A stretch of DNA of 64,000 nucleotides from Bradyrhizobium japonicum USDA 6 (lineage in GTDB: Bacteria; Pseudomonadota; Alphaproteobacteria; Rhizobiales; Xanthobacteraceae): assembly GCF_000284375.1 (NCBI RefSeq), contig NC_017249.1, positions 5,930,001 through 5,994,000 on the forward strand, given 5' to 3'. The position numbers and the translations under genes are program-made. Below, one piece after another: positions 42,543 to 52,267 of the stretch (positions are counted from its first letter, which is position 1; every line of letters begins with the position of its first letter). The notes beneath the pieces were generated by a model. It was not told where the DNA came from and made no database searches. It was given only the letters and a program-made list of their open reading frames with translations.

Positions 42543-43712
42543 TTACTTCAGCGGCTCCAGCACCGAGACGTAGTTGGCAACTGCTGCGCCGCCCATATTG
42601 AAGATGCCGCCAAGCTTGGCGTTCTTCAGCTGCATGCCCTCGGGCGCCTGGCCGGCGAGCTGCATCGCGGTCATCACGTGCATGGAGACGCCGGTGGCGC
42701 CGATCGGGTGGCCCTTGGCCTTCAGGCCGCCGGACGGATTGACCGGCAGCTTGCCGTCCTTGAGGGTCCAGCCTTCCTTGATGGCGCGGGCGCCCTGCCC
42801 CTTCGGCGTCAGGCCCATCGCTTCGTATTCGATCAGCTCGGCGACGGTGAAGCAGTCATGGGTCTCGACGAAGGAGAGATCGGTGAGCGCAACGCCCGCC
42901 TTCTCCAGCGCGCGCTGCCAGGCGACCGTGCAGCCCTCGAACTGGAGGATGTCGCGCTTGGACATCGGCAGGAAGTCCTGGGCGTGCGCAGTGGCGCGGA
43001 AGCCGATCGACTTGCTCATGCCCTTGGCGGTCTCGGCATCGGCCAGCACGAGCGCCGCGGCGCCGTCGGAGACCAGCGAGCAGTCGGTACGCTTCAGGGG
43101 ACCCGCGACGTAGGGGTTCTTCTCGCTCTCGGCGCGGCAGAACTCGAAGCCAAAGTCCTTGCGCATCTGGGCAAAGGGATTGGCGACGCCGTTCTTGTGG
43201 TTCTTGGCCGCGATCAGCGCCAGCGCATCGGACTGGTCGCCGTATTTCTGGAAATAGGAGCTGGCGATCTTGCCGAACACGCCGGCGAAGCCGCCGACGG
43301 TGTCGCCGTCTTCCGGCAGATAGGACGCCTTGAGCAGGTTCTTGCCGATCTCAGGCCCCGGGGTGCGGGTCATCTGCTCGACGCCGACGACGAGCACAAT
43401 CCTGGCCGCGCCTGCGTCAATCGCACGCAGGCCCTGATGCACCGCGGCGGAGCCGGTGGCGCAGGCATTCTCGACGCGGGTCGTCGGCTTGAAGCGCAGC
43501 TTCGGGTCGGCCTGGAGCACCAGCGAGGCGGTAAAATCCTGCGGCGAGAAGCCGGCGTTGAAATGGCCGAGCACGATCTCATCGACGTCGGACGCGGAAA
43601 TGCCGGCATCGGCAATCGCCTCATTGGCCACGCGGGTGACGAGGCTTTCGACGGTCTCGGTGTCGAACTTGCCGAACGGCGTATGCGCCCATCCGACGAT
43701 GCTGGCGGTCAT
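42543..43712 (-). CDS. Acetyl-CoA acetyltransferase / thiolase
   Basis: 389 residues from ATG 43712 (MTASIVGWAHTPFGKF), six bases after AGGGAG; ATG 43718 is too close to that site. The nucleophile Cys is in RVENACATGSAAVHQG (about residue 87), SLVSDGAAALVLAD follows, then FVETHDCFTVAELIEYE and the C-terminal NPSGGLKAKGHPIGATG with the His. It belongs to the SCP-x/thiolase-like group annotated as acetyl-CoA acetyltransferases. The gene stands alone downstream of the sugar-acid genes. Confidence 0.85.
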   Translation of the reverse strand: MTASIVGWAHTPFGKFDTETVESLVTRVANEAIADAGISASDVDEIVLGHFNAGFSPQDFTASLVLQADPKLRFKPTTRVENACATGSAAVHQGLRAIDAGAARIVLVVGVEQMTRTPGPEIGKNLLKASYLPEDGDTVGGFAGVFGKIASSYFQKYGDQSDALALIAAKNHKNGVANPFAQMRKDFGFEFCRAESEKNPYVAGPLKRTDCSLVSDGAAALVLADAETAKGMSKSIGFRATAHAQDFLPMSKRDILQFEGCTVAWQRALEKAGVALTDLSFVETHDCFTVAELIEYEAMGLTPKGQGARAIKEGWTLKDGKLPVNPSGGLKAKGHPIGATGVSMHVMTAMQLAGQAPEGMQLKNAKLGGIFNMGGAAVANYVSVLEPLK

Positions 43713-43769
43713 GGTCATCTCCCTGGGGTCTCTTACTGACCTAAGTCTTAGCCCACCAACTGCAAGACT

Positions 43770-44420
43770 TCACGTGGCTTTCAGGGCCTTGAGGGTGCGC
43801 TGGCAGATGGCAGTTATGCCGGCCCAGTTCCCGGCCTTTATCTCCGCCGTCGGGCATAGCCAGGAACCGCCGACCGCGACCACGTTGGGCTCGGCGAGCC
43901 AGGTGGCCGCATTGGCCTCGCCCACACCGCCGGTCGGGCAGAACCGCACATTCGGGAACGGCCCGCCCAGCGCGCGCAGGGCCTTGATGCCGCCGGCCTG
44001 CTCGGCCGGGAAGAATTTTGCGACGTCGAGGCCGTAGGACAGCGCCAGCATCAGCTCGGACGCGGTGGCGATGCCCGGCGCGAACGGCAAGGAGCTGTCG
44101 GCGGCGACCTTCAGGAGATCGGGGGTCAGGCCCGGGCTGATGCCGAACGCGACGCCGAGCTTCTCGACGCGGACGAAATCGGCCGGATTGAGGATCGTGC
44201 CGATGCCGACGACCGCCTCGGGCACCTCGGCCATCATCGCCCTCGCCGCCTCGATCGCAACCGGGGTGCGCATGGTCACCTCCAGCGTGCGGACGCCGCC
44301 GGCCACCAGCGCTTTCGCCAGCGGCACGGCATCCTGGATGCGCTCGATGGTGAGGACGGGAATGACGGTCGCGGCCTTGAACAGCGCGACGAGGTGGTTC
44401 TGTTGGGCGGTCGTGGTCAT
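43770..44420 (-). CDS. eda: 2-dehydro-3-deoxy-6-phosphogluconate (KDPG/KHG) aldolase
   Basis: 216 residues from ATG 44420 (MTTTAQQNHLV). Class I aldolase with TLEVTMRTP (Glu about 49) and the Schiff-base Lys in GLDVAKFFPAE (about residue 137), plus FCPTGGVGEANA. It splits KDPG to pyruvate and glyceraldehyde 3-phosphate, the last step of the Entner-Doudoroff route. It lies 13 bases downstream of the KDG kinase gene, which makes its substrate. Confidence 0.9.
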   Translation of the reverse strand: MTTTAQQNHLVALFKAATVIPVLTIERIQDAVPLAKALVAGGVRTLEVTMRTPVAIEAARAMMAEVPEAVVGIGTILNPADFVRVEKLGVAFGISPGLTPDLLKVAADSSLPFAPGIATASELMLALSYGLDVAKFFPAEQAGGIKALRALGGPFPNVRFCPTGGVGEANAATWLAEPNVVAVGGSWLCPTAEIKAGNWAGITAICQRTLKALKAT

Positions 44421-44433
44421 CTTGGCTTTCGTT

Positions 44434-45441
44434 TCACTTGGTCGCTTGACGCGTGGTCGCCGGCCGGTGCCGCTTCTTTGGCGGCATGGCATAGCCCGGA
44501 ATGATGGCGCCGGCATAGCAGATCACGAGGCTGGCGAGGCGGTGCCCGGCCTGGGCCGCCTCGACCGGATCGGAGCCGCCGAGCCGGGCCGCGATATAGG
44601 CCGCGGCAAAGCTGTCGCCCGCCGCGGTGGTGTCAACGACCGGTTTTGTCATGGGCTCGGCGCGGACTTCGCTGGTGCCGCCGGGAAAGCGCAACAGGCT
44701 GACGGGCTCGGCGAGACGGAACACCAGCTCGGGCGTGGGAATGCGCGCCATCAACTGCTCGTGGCTCTCGCCGGGATAGAGCGCGAGCAGGTCCTCGGTC
44801 GAGGTCAGCACGATGTCGGCGGTCGCAAATGCCGTGGCAAAGACCTCGCGGGCGACATCGCGGTCCGGCCATCCCCGCGCGCGGAAATTGGTGTCGAACA
44901 CGAACCGGGTGCCGAGCAGGCGCGAGCGCTTGATCGCTGCGAACAGGCGCTCGCGCCCGGCCGCATCGTAGATCGAGAGCGTGATCGCGGAGAGATAGAC
45001 GATGTCGTAGCTCATCAGCGAATTGAGCAGCTCGTCCGTCTCCGGCAGGCTCATCAATTGGCGCGCCGCCGCACTGTCGCGCCAGTGGAAGAACTGCCGC
45101 TCGCCCTTCGCATCCGTCTGGATCATGTAGAGGCCGGGCAGCTTGCCCGGCAGCCGGGAGACGCGGCGGGTCCCGACGCCCTCCGCATTCCAGGCCGCGA
45201 TCATCTCGTCGCTCAGGGCATCGTCGCCGAGCGCGGTGAGATAGTCGACCTTGACCTCGAGCCGCGCCAGATACACCGCCGTGTTGAGGGTGTCGCCACC
45301 GAAGCCGCGCGAATACAGGCCGCCGCCCTGGCCTTGCCCGCTGGACTGTCCAGCGGACTGTCCACCCTGGGCCTGCCGGAGCTCGACCATGCACTCACCG
45401 ATGCAAGCAACGCTCGCCATCGTCATATCCACGCTGTTCAT
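44434..45441 (-). CDS. kdgK: 2-dehydro-3-deoxygluconate kinase (PfkB family)
   Basis: 335 residues. PfkB signatures: SRGFGGDTLNTAVYLARL (about 44-61) and TTAAGDSFAAAYIAARLGG near residue 277, where AAGD is the catalytic Asp/anion hole. KdgK phosphorylates KDG to KDPG. It has a low-complexity insertion GGQSAGQSSGQGQGGG (about 26-41), encoded by short direct repeats, that most relatives lack. It overlaps no neighbour; denD is 8 bases upstream. Confidence 0.86.
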   Translation of the reverse strand: MNSVDMTMASVACIGECMVELRQAQGGQSAGQSSGQGQGGGLYSRGFGGDTLNTAVYLARLEVKVDYLTALGDDALSDEMIAAWNAEGVGTRRVSRLPGKLPGLYMIQTDAKGERQFFHWRDSAAARQLMSLPETDELLNSLMSYDIVYLSAITLSIYDAAGRERLFAAIKRSRLLGTRFVFDTNFRARGWPDRDVAREVFATAFATADIVLTSTEDLLALYPGESHEQLMARIPTPELVFRLAEPVSLLRFPGGTSEVRAEPMTKPVVDTTAAGDSFAAAYIAARLGGSDPVEAAQAGHRLASLVICYAGAIIPGYAMPPKKRHRPATTRQATK

Positions 45442-45449
45442 CGGTTGGA

Positions 45450-46436
45450 TCAGGCGACGAAGTTGCCGCCGAGCTCGTCTTCGATGTGAATGCGGATAAT
45501 GTCGTCAAAAGTCTTTTCTTCGGTGGTGAAGCCGAGCTCGCGCGCCCGCTTCGCCTCGAAATTGCGCGGCCAGCCGCCGACGATGCCGACGATGAACGGA
45601 TCCAGCTCATGCTTGATGCGTGCGGCGACCTTGTCGCCGGCCACCCGCTTGAGCGCAGCGATCTGTTCGCCGACCGTCGCCGAAAAGCCGGGCATGGTCA
45701 GATTGCGGCGCGGACCGACCTTGGCGAGGTCCATGGTGCCGGCATGGAGCAGGAAGCCAACGGCGGAGCGCGGCGTGGCGTGCCAGTGGCGGACATCCTC
45801 GGAGACCGGGAGCACCGCTTCCTTGCCGGCCAGCGGCTCGCGCAGGATGTTGGAGAAGAAGCCCGACGCCGCCTTGTTGGGCAGACCGGGCCGGATGCAG
45901 ATGGTCGGCAGGCGGATGCCGATGCCGTCGAGGAAGCCGCGGCGCGAATAGTCGGCGAGCAGCAATTCACCGATTGCCTTCTGGGTGCCGTAGCTGAGCA
46001 GCGGGGTGTGGAAGAACTCGTCGCCGATCGCGTCCGGGAACGGCGCGCCGAACACCGCGATTGACGAGGTGAAGACCACGCGCGGCTTGTAGCCGCCGCC
46101 GACGAGCCTGACGGCATCGAGCAGCATCCGCGTGCCGTCGAGATTGATGCGGTAGCCCTTGTCGAAATCGAGTTCGGCTTCGCCCGAAACGATCGCGGCC
46201 AGATGAAAGATCACGTCGGGGCGACCGGCGATCAGCTTTTCGGCTGCGCCCGGCACGGCAAAATCGCCTGACACGGTCTCGACGGGGAAACCGGCCTTTT
46301 CCGGCTTCTTGGGCTCGACCACGTCGTGCATGGTCAGCTTGGTGATGTCGCTCTTGCCGAGCCGGCCGTCGCGCAACAGCCGTTCACACAATTTACGGCC
46401 GACCATGCCGGCGGCGCCCAGAACCAGAATGTGCAA
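45450..46436 (-). CDS. NAD-dependent epimerase/dehydratase, D-erythronate dehydrogenase (DenD) like
   Basis: 328 residues. Extended SDR: LVLGAAGMVGRKLCERLL (about 4-21, GxxGxxG), HLAAIVSGEAELDFDKGYRI, VFTSSIAVFGAPFP and the active site SYGTQKAIGELLL (Tyr/Lys about 151/155). Sequence pattern matches the DenD group, which oxidises four-carbon sugar acids in C2 of erythronate or threonate. AAGGAG precedes the ATG. It links the ABC transporter genes and the kinase/aldolase in one minus-strand run. Confidence 0.8.
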   Translation of the reverse strand: MHILVLGAAGMVGRKLCERLLRDGRLGKSDITKLTMHDVVEPKKPEKAGFPVETVSGDFAVPGAAEKLIAGRPDVIFHLAAIVSGEAELDFDKGYRINLDGTRMLLDAVRLVGGGYKPRVVFTSSIAVFGAPFPDAIGDEFFHTPLLSYGTQKAIGELLLADYSRRGFLDGIGIRLPTICIRPGLPNKAASGFFSNILREPLAGKEAVLPVSEDVRHWHATPRSAVGFLLHAGTMDLAKVGPRRNLTMPGFSATVGEQIAALKRVAGDKVAARIKHELDPFIVGIVGGWPRNFEAKRARELGFTTEEKTFDDIIRIHIEDELGGNFVA

Positions 46437-46460
46437 GAGCCTACTCCTTCTTATTGGCCG

Positions 46461-46484
46461 GAGCGCACCGCTCCTGGTGCGCTC
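46461..46484 (-). terminator. Hairpin between ABC permease and DenD-like genes
   Basis: GAGCGCACC (46461-46469) and GGTGCGCTC (46476-46484) form a perfect 9-bp stem with a 6-base loop, in the 66-base gap. There is no T-run. It may mark transcript processing or partial termination between transport and catabolic genes. Confidence 0.4.
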
Positions 46485-46502
46485 TCAAGGCAGGCCCCGC
46501 GA

Positions 46503-47378
46503 TCATTCCTTCACGGCGCCGGTCATCGCCGACACATAGTACTCCACGAAGAAGGAATAAAGGATAACTACGGGGACCGAGCCGATCAGGGCCGCCGCCA
46601 TCAGCGCGCCCCAATGGTAGACGTCGCCGCTGACGAGCTCGGTGATGGCGCCGACGGGAATCGTCTTGTTCTCCGACGAGGAGATGAAGGTCAGCGCGTA
46701 GATGAACTCGTTCCAGGACAACGTGAAGGCGAAGATGCCGGCCGAGATCACTCCCGGGAGCGACAGCGGCAGTGTGATCTTGACCAGGATCTGGAGCCGC
46801 GTCGCACCGTCGATCAGCGCGCATTCCTCGAGCTCGTAGGGAATGGTGCGGAAATAGCCCATCAGGAGCCAGGTGCAGAACGGGATCAGGAAGGTCGGAT
46901 AGGTCAGGATCAGCGCCAGATTGCCATCGAACAGGCCGAGCTGAAACACGATCGCCGCCAGCGGAATGAACAGGATCGAGGGCGGCACGAGATAGCCGAG
47001 GAAGATCGCTAGCCCAACATAGCGCGAGCCCTTGTAGCGGAGGCGTTCGATCGCGTAGGCGGCGCAGACGCTGGCGAACAGCGAGATGAAGGTGGAGGAC
47101 ACCGAGACGATCACGGTGTTCCACATCCAGAGCGGATAGTCGGTTTCGACCAACAGCTTCTTGATGTGCTCGATGGTCGGATTCACGATCCAGAACGGAT
47201 TGTACTTCTCGTAATCGTACATCTCCGCGTCCGGCTTGAACGTCGCGACCGCCATCCAATAGAACGGGAACAGCAGGAAGAAGATGATCAGGCCGAGCGG
47301 AAAGTAGACCCGCAAGAACTTCCGCGGGAAGCTCTCGAGATAATCCATTCCGACGCTTTGGTCGTCTGCGGTGCTCAT
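46503..47378 (-). CDS. Carbohydrate ABC transporter permease (MalG-type)
   Basis: 291 residues with six membrane segments. PTFLIPFCTWLLMGYFRTIP and the cytoplasmic EAA loop ELEECALIDGATRLQILVKI (about 178-197) are typical of the second sugar permease. It sits two bases from the MalF-type permease gene, together making the transmembrane pore for the sugar or sugar-acid importer encoded here. Confidence 0.92.
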   Translation of the reverse strand: MSTADDQSVGMDYLESFPRKFLRVYFPLGLIIFFLLFPFYWMAVATFKPDAEMYDYEKYNPFWIVNPTIEHIKKLLVETDYPLWMWNTVIVSVSSTFISLFASVCAAYAIERLRYKGSRYVGLAIFLGYLVPPSILFIPLAAIVFQLGLFDGNLALILTYPTFLIPFCTWLLMGYFRTIPYELEECALIDGATRLQILVKITLPLSLPGVISAGIFAFTLSWNEFIYALTFISSSENKTIPVGAITELVSGDVYHWGALMAAALIGSVPVVILYSFFVEYYVSAMTGAVKE

Positions 47379-47380
47379 GG

Positions 47381-48328
47381 TCAGTCCCTCCCGCCCTGCT
47401 GCCAGCGGGAGCGCTGAAGCCCGAAGAAGCTGAGCAGGATCGCTGCGACCAGGAACGGGATCATCGCGTTCGAGATCGCCGCGCCCTCCCCGAGATTGCC
47501 GCCGGTGATGGCGCGCTGGAACGACAGCGTCGCCATCAGATGCGTGGCATTGATCGGCCCGCCCCGCGTGATGGTGTAGATCAACTGGAAGTCGGTGAAC
47601 GTCATCAGCACCGAGAATGTCATCACGACCGCGATGATCGGCGACAGCATCGGCAGCGTGATGTGGCGGAAGCGCTGCATGTTGGTGGCGCCATCGAGAT
47701 TGGCCGCCTCGTAGAGCGAGGGCGAAATCGTCTGCAATCCCGCCAGCAGCGTGATCGCCACAAAGGGCACGCCACGCCAGATGTTGGCGGCGACGACCGA
47801 CAAGCGCGCATTCCAGGGGTCGCCGAGGAAGTCGATGTAGCGCGTGATCAGGCCGGCCTTGATCAGCACCCAGGAGATGATCGAGAACTGGCTGTCATAG
47901 ATCCACCAGAACGCGATCGCGGACAGCACCGTCGGTACCACGAACGGCAACAGCACGATGGCACGGATCATCGACTTGAACGGCAGCCGCTCGTTGAGCA
48001 GCAGCGCGAGGTAAAGGCCGATGGCGAATTTCACGATGCTCGCGGTGAACGTGTAGAAAATGGTGTTGAAGACCGAGAGCCAGAACACCGAATCCTTGGC
48101 GAGCGACACGAAGTTCTGGAAACCGATGTAGCGCCCGGCCCCGCCGATCTTGGTGTCGGTCATGCCGAGCCAGAAGCCCAGCGCCAGTGGATAGGCGAGA
48201 AACAGGATCAGGATGGCGATCGCCGGCACCATGAACATCGCGCCGAGACAATTCCGGCTCTCGAATGCTCTGGTCCACAGGCTGCCTTGCTTGACCTGCG
48301 CGACAGCGGACTCGGCCATGACTGCCAT
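47381..48328 (-). CDS. Sugar ABC transporter permease (MalF-type)
   Basis: 315 residues, six membrane segments. AFWWIYDSQFSIISWVLIKA and the EAA loop SLYEAANLDGATNMQRFRHI (about 205-224) followed by TLPMLSPIIAVV are standard. A 28-residue N-terminal hydrophilic stretch is fitting. Pairs with the downstream MalG-type permease; the solute-binding gene lies 67 bases upstream. Confidence 0.92.
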   Translation of the reverse strand: MAVMAESAVAQVKQGSLWTRAFESRNCLGAMFMVPAIAILILFLAYPLALGFWLGMTDTKIGGAGRYIGFQNFVSLAKDSVFWLSVFNTIFYTFTASIVKFAIGLYLALLLNERLPFKSMIRAIVLLPFVVPTVLSAIAFWWIYDSQFSIISWVLIKAGLITRYIDFLGDPWNARLSVVAANIWRGVPFVAITLLAGLQTISPSLYEAANLDGATNMQRFRHITLPMLSPIIAVVMTFSVLMTFTDFQLIYTITRGGPINATHLMATLSFQRAITGGNLGEGAAISNAMIPFLVAAILLSFFGLQRSRWQQGGRD

Positions 48329-48395
48329 GTCGGATTCCCCTCGGGAGAAAGGTCACGGCGTCCGGCGAACCGGACGCCGCCCAGATTGGAGCTGA

Positions 48396-49709
48396 TCAGA
48401 CCTGATAGTAGCGCTTGGCGCGCTCGGCGGCGCGCGCGGCCGCCTGCTTCGGCGTCGCCGAGCCCGAGGCGGCTTCCGCGAACATGTCGACGACGACGAA
48501 GTCGCCCATCACGGCCGCGGAGGCGTAACCGAGATCGCCGGCAAAGCCGTTGTCGCGGCAGCGCTTCAGGCAATCGCGATACGGGGTGATCTTCGGATCC
48601 GACGTCCACACCGGGTTGTCGTTGTAGGCCGGCAGCGGCGGCGACACGTAGCCGTTGGAAGCGACCTCCCAGGCGTCGTAATTCTCCTTGTCCATCATGA
48701 ACTTGATGAATTCCTTGACCGCCTTGGGATACTTCGAGTGCTTGTAGCCGTAATAGACCAGCACGTTCTGCTGCTCGGTCGATACGCCCACGGGGCCGAT
48801 CGGCATCGGCGCGTGGTTCATGTCCTTGGCGATCTCCTGCTGCTTCGGATCGGTGGAGTTCTTGCCGACGGTCCAGATCGAGATGCCGTTCAGCGTCAGG
48901 CTGAGTTCACCGTTCAGGAACGCCTTGTTGTTGTTCGAGTCATTCCACGACAGCACGCCCGGGATGAAGGTCTCGTAGAGCTGCTTGACGTATTCGAGCG
49001 CGGCGATCGTCTCCGGGGAGTCGATCACGACCTCGTTCTTGTCGTTGACGACCTTGCCGCCGAACGCCCAGAGCGCCCACTGGCACCAGCCATTGGCATC
49101 GCCCGTGGCATGGCCGAGCGCGAAACCGGCCGGCGTGTTGTTCTTCTTCAACGCCTGGCAGAGCTTGAGGAAGCCGGCGGTGTCCTTGGGGAATTCCTCG
49201 AAGCCTGCAGCCTTCACATGGCTGATGCGGTAGTTCAGGCAGCCGCCGGTCGCGCCCTGCGGAATCGCGATCCAGCTGTTGCCCTTCTTGCCGTAACGTT
49301 CGGCAACCGGATACCAGCCGCCATACTGCGCGCCGAGATAGTCGGCGACATCAGTCACATCGATCAGCTTTTCCGGGAATTTGTGGGGATCATCGAGCGT
49401 GCCGATGATGAGGTCGGGGCCGGCGCCGACATTGGCGGCCACTGCGGCCTTGGGGCGGATGTCTTCCCAGCTCTCGGCCTCCAGCTTGATCTTGACGCCG
49501 GTCTTCTCGGAGAACTTCTTGGTCTGCTCGGCGAACTTGTCGAACTCGGCCTGGATGAACTGCTTCCAGCGCAAGACGCGGATGGACGCGTTCGGTTCGG
49601 GCGTGTTGGTCCACTCCGCGGCGCGCACCGGCACGATGCCCGGGCCGGCCAGCAACGCTGCGCCGCCCAGGCCGGCCTTAAGCACACTTCGCCTGTCGAA
49701 ATTGCTCAT
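48396..49709 (-). CDS. Sugar ABC transporter solute-binding protein
   Basis: 437 residues, family 1 extracellular solute-binding protein. The N-terminus MSNFDRRSVLKAGLGGAALL has a twin-arginine motif (DRRSVLK) and a hydrophobic core ending near VRAAEW, so Tat export to the periplasm is likely. Ligand-domain features: GPDLIIGTLDDPHKFPEKL, ATGDANGWCQWALWAFGG and a mature C-terminus ending ERAKRYYQV. Binds the sugar or sugar acid that the local dehydratase and kinase break down; ligand inferred from context. Confidence 0.9.
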   Translation of the reverse strand: MSNFDRRSVLKAGLGGAALLAGPGIVPVRAAEWTNTPEPNASIRVLRWKQFIQAEFDKFAEQTKKFSEKTGVKIKLEAESWEDIRPKAAVAANVGAGPDLIIGTLDDPHKFPEKLIDVTDVADYLGAQYGGWYPVAERYGKKGNSWIAIPQGATGGCLNYRISHVKAAGFEEFPKDTAGFLKLCQALKKNNTPAGFALGHATGDANGWCQWALWAFGGKVVNDKNEVVIDSPETIAALEYVKQLYETFIPGVLSWNDSNNNKAFLNGELSLTLNGISIWTVGKNSTDPKQQEIAKDMNHAPMPIGPVGVSTEQQNVLVYYGYKHSKYPKAVKEFIKFMMDKENYDAWEVASNGYVSPPLPAYNDNPVWTSDPKITPYRDCLKRCRDNGFAGDLGYASAAVMGDFVVVDMFAEAASGSATPKQAAARAAERAKRYYQV

Positions 49710-49781
49710 CGTTCTCTCCCTGAATTTTATGATTTGTATTGGGTCGTTCTTGAACAGTCGTTGGGCAATCCTTCGGCGCGG

Positions 49782-50843
<1,062 letters not shown>

Positions 50844-50988
50844 CTAGCTCCCTCCTCGAAAGTCCACGACGGCTCACGCGCCGCGACCGTCTTGTTTTTC
50901 AGACTTCACCGAACGAAGCCCGATCTTAGCGAGCGACATTGTCGGCAGTTTGTGCGGTTTTGGCAATTTGTCTTTGGTTAGTCGTTGC

Positions 50989-51002
50989 TGGTAGCGCTGT
51001 CA
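50989..51002. promoter_or_regulatory. Candidate LacI-family operator (site 1)
   Basis: TGGTAGCGCTGTCA is a near-dyad around CG (half-sites TGGTAGC and TGACAGC). It lies 43 bases before the lacI start and 146 before the ABC ATPase start. It resembles site 2 at 52117 (TGATAGCGTTACCA) and the general LacI/GalR pattern TGnTAnCGnTnnCA. Confidence 0.55.
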
Positions 51003-51044
51003 ACGTTCCTTTGTTTGCCGGACCGACTGTGATAAGAGCAGCAA

Positions 51045-52145
51045 ATGGGTCGAAAACGCACCAAGTCAGGTAAAATCCGGCTGGCGGAAGTTGCCGAGCT
51101 TGCCGGCGTCAGCCCGATCACGGCGTCCCGGTTCTTCCGCAATCCGGAGGCCCTGTCGGTCGCCAAGCGGACGCGGGTCGAGAGCGCGGCCAACGAGCTC
51201 GGCTATGTGCCGAACCTGGCGGCGCGGGCGCTGGCCTCGCAGCGCACCGAAGTGATCGGCGTCCTGATCCCGTCGCTGACCAACAACGTGTTTTCCGACG
51301 TGCTGCGCGGCATCTATGACGCCTCCGAAGGCAGCCGGTACTCGATCCAGTTGTCCAACACACGCTACAGTATCCTCCAGGAGGAGAAGCTGCTGCGCCT
51401 GTTTCTCGCGCAGAAGCCGGCCGGACTGATCGTCACCGGCATCGACCAGACCGCGGAATCGCGCGCGATGCTGGAGGCCGCCGACTGCCCGATCGTGCAG
51501 ATCATGGAGATCGGACCCAATCCGGTCGACATGATGATCGGCTTTTCGCACTATGATGCGGCCCGCGCGGCGATTGCCCACCTGTTCGCGCAGGGCCGCC
51601 GCAAGATCGGCTTCGTCGGCGCGCGCATGGATCCGCGGGTGCAGCGGCGGCTGGACGGATATGTCTCGGCCATGAAGGACGCCGCGTTGTTCGAGCAGCG
51701 CCTCGTCGTCACGACGGCGACACCGACCTCGGTGACGCTCGGCGGCACCCTGTTCACCGATCTGCTGGCGCGCGAACCCGATATCGACTCGGTCTTCTGC
51801 GCCAATGACGACCTCGCGCTCGGCGTGCTGTTCGAATGCCGGCGCCGGGAGATCGCGGTCCCGGAGCAGATCGCGATCGTAGGATTCAACGACCTCGAAT
51901 TCATGGCCTCCGCGGTACCCACCCTCACCAGCGTGCGCACCAACCGCTACGAGATGGGCAACACGGCCGCCACCATGCTGATCGAAGCGATCGACGGACG
52001 CCGCCCCGAGCAGCCGGTGCTTGATCTCGGCTTCAAGGTGATCGAGCGGCAAAGCTCGTCATCGCGGCGTTCGGACGACAGGCCTGCCGCATCAGCCGCG
52101 GGCGCGGCGAACAAAATGATAGCGTTACCAAGTGGCCACGACTAG
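51045..52145 (+). CDS. LacI-family transcriptional regulator (GntR-like) of the sugar-acid locus
   Basis: 366 residues. Helix-turn-helix KIRLAEVAELAGVSPITASR (about 10-29) then FFRNPEALSVAKRTRVESAA as hinge. Effector domain: VIGVLIPSLTNNVFSDVLRG, FVGARMDPRVQRRLDGYVSA and VFCANDDLALGVLFEC. GntR-type LacI proteins respond to gluconate-like acids. Long C-terminal tail rich in Ser/Ala. Two operator candidates flank it (50989 and 52117, the second inside its 3' end), so it likely controls itself and both divergent arms. Confidence 0.88.
   Translation: MGRKRTKSGKIRLAEVAELAGVSPITASRFFRNPEALSVAKRTRVESAANELGYVPNLAARALASQRTEVIGVLIPSLTNNVFSDVLRGIYDASEGSRYSIQLSNTRYSILQEEKLLRLFLAQKPAGLIVTGIDQTAESRAMLEAADCPIVQIMEIGPNPVDMMIGFSHYDAARAAIAHLFAQGRRKIGFVGARMDPRVQRRLDGYVSAMKDAALFEQRLVVTTATPTSVTLGGTLFTDLLAREPDIDSVFCANDDLALGVLFECRRREIAVPEQIAIVGFNDLEFMASAVPTLTSVRTNRYEMGNTAATMLIEAIDGRRPEQPVLDLGFKVIERQSSSSRRSDDRPAASAAGAANKMIALPSGHD
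52117..52130. promoter_or_regulatory. Candidate LacI-family operator (site 2), inside 3' end of lacI
   Basis: TGATAGCGTTACCA shares the TGxTAGCGxT core with site 1 (50989). It lies in the last codons of lacI, 138 bases before the dehydratase start, and so could govern the dehydratase/SDR genes. Confidence 0.55.
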
Positions 52146-52267
52146 TATCGCACTTGTGAGGGAATGACCCGCCAACGGGCCTTTGAACCATGGATCGCGC
52201 CGTTGGGCATCGCACCAGCCGAAGCTGAGCCCCCGACGCCAGTGCGTTTGCATTGCAGGAGAAACCA

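Noticed and set aside
45320..45370. Short direct repeats considered as a CRISPR or tandem array
   Set aside because: Only two units with a 2-base gap, inside the KDG kinase frame; no spacers.
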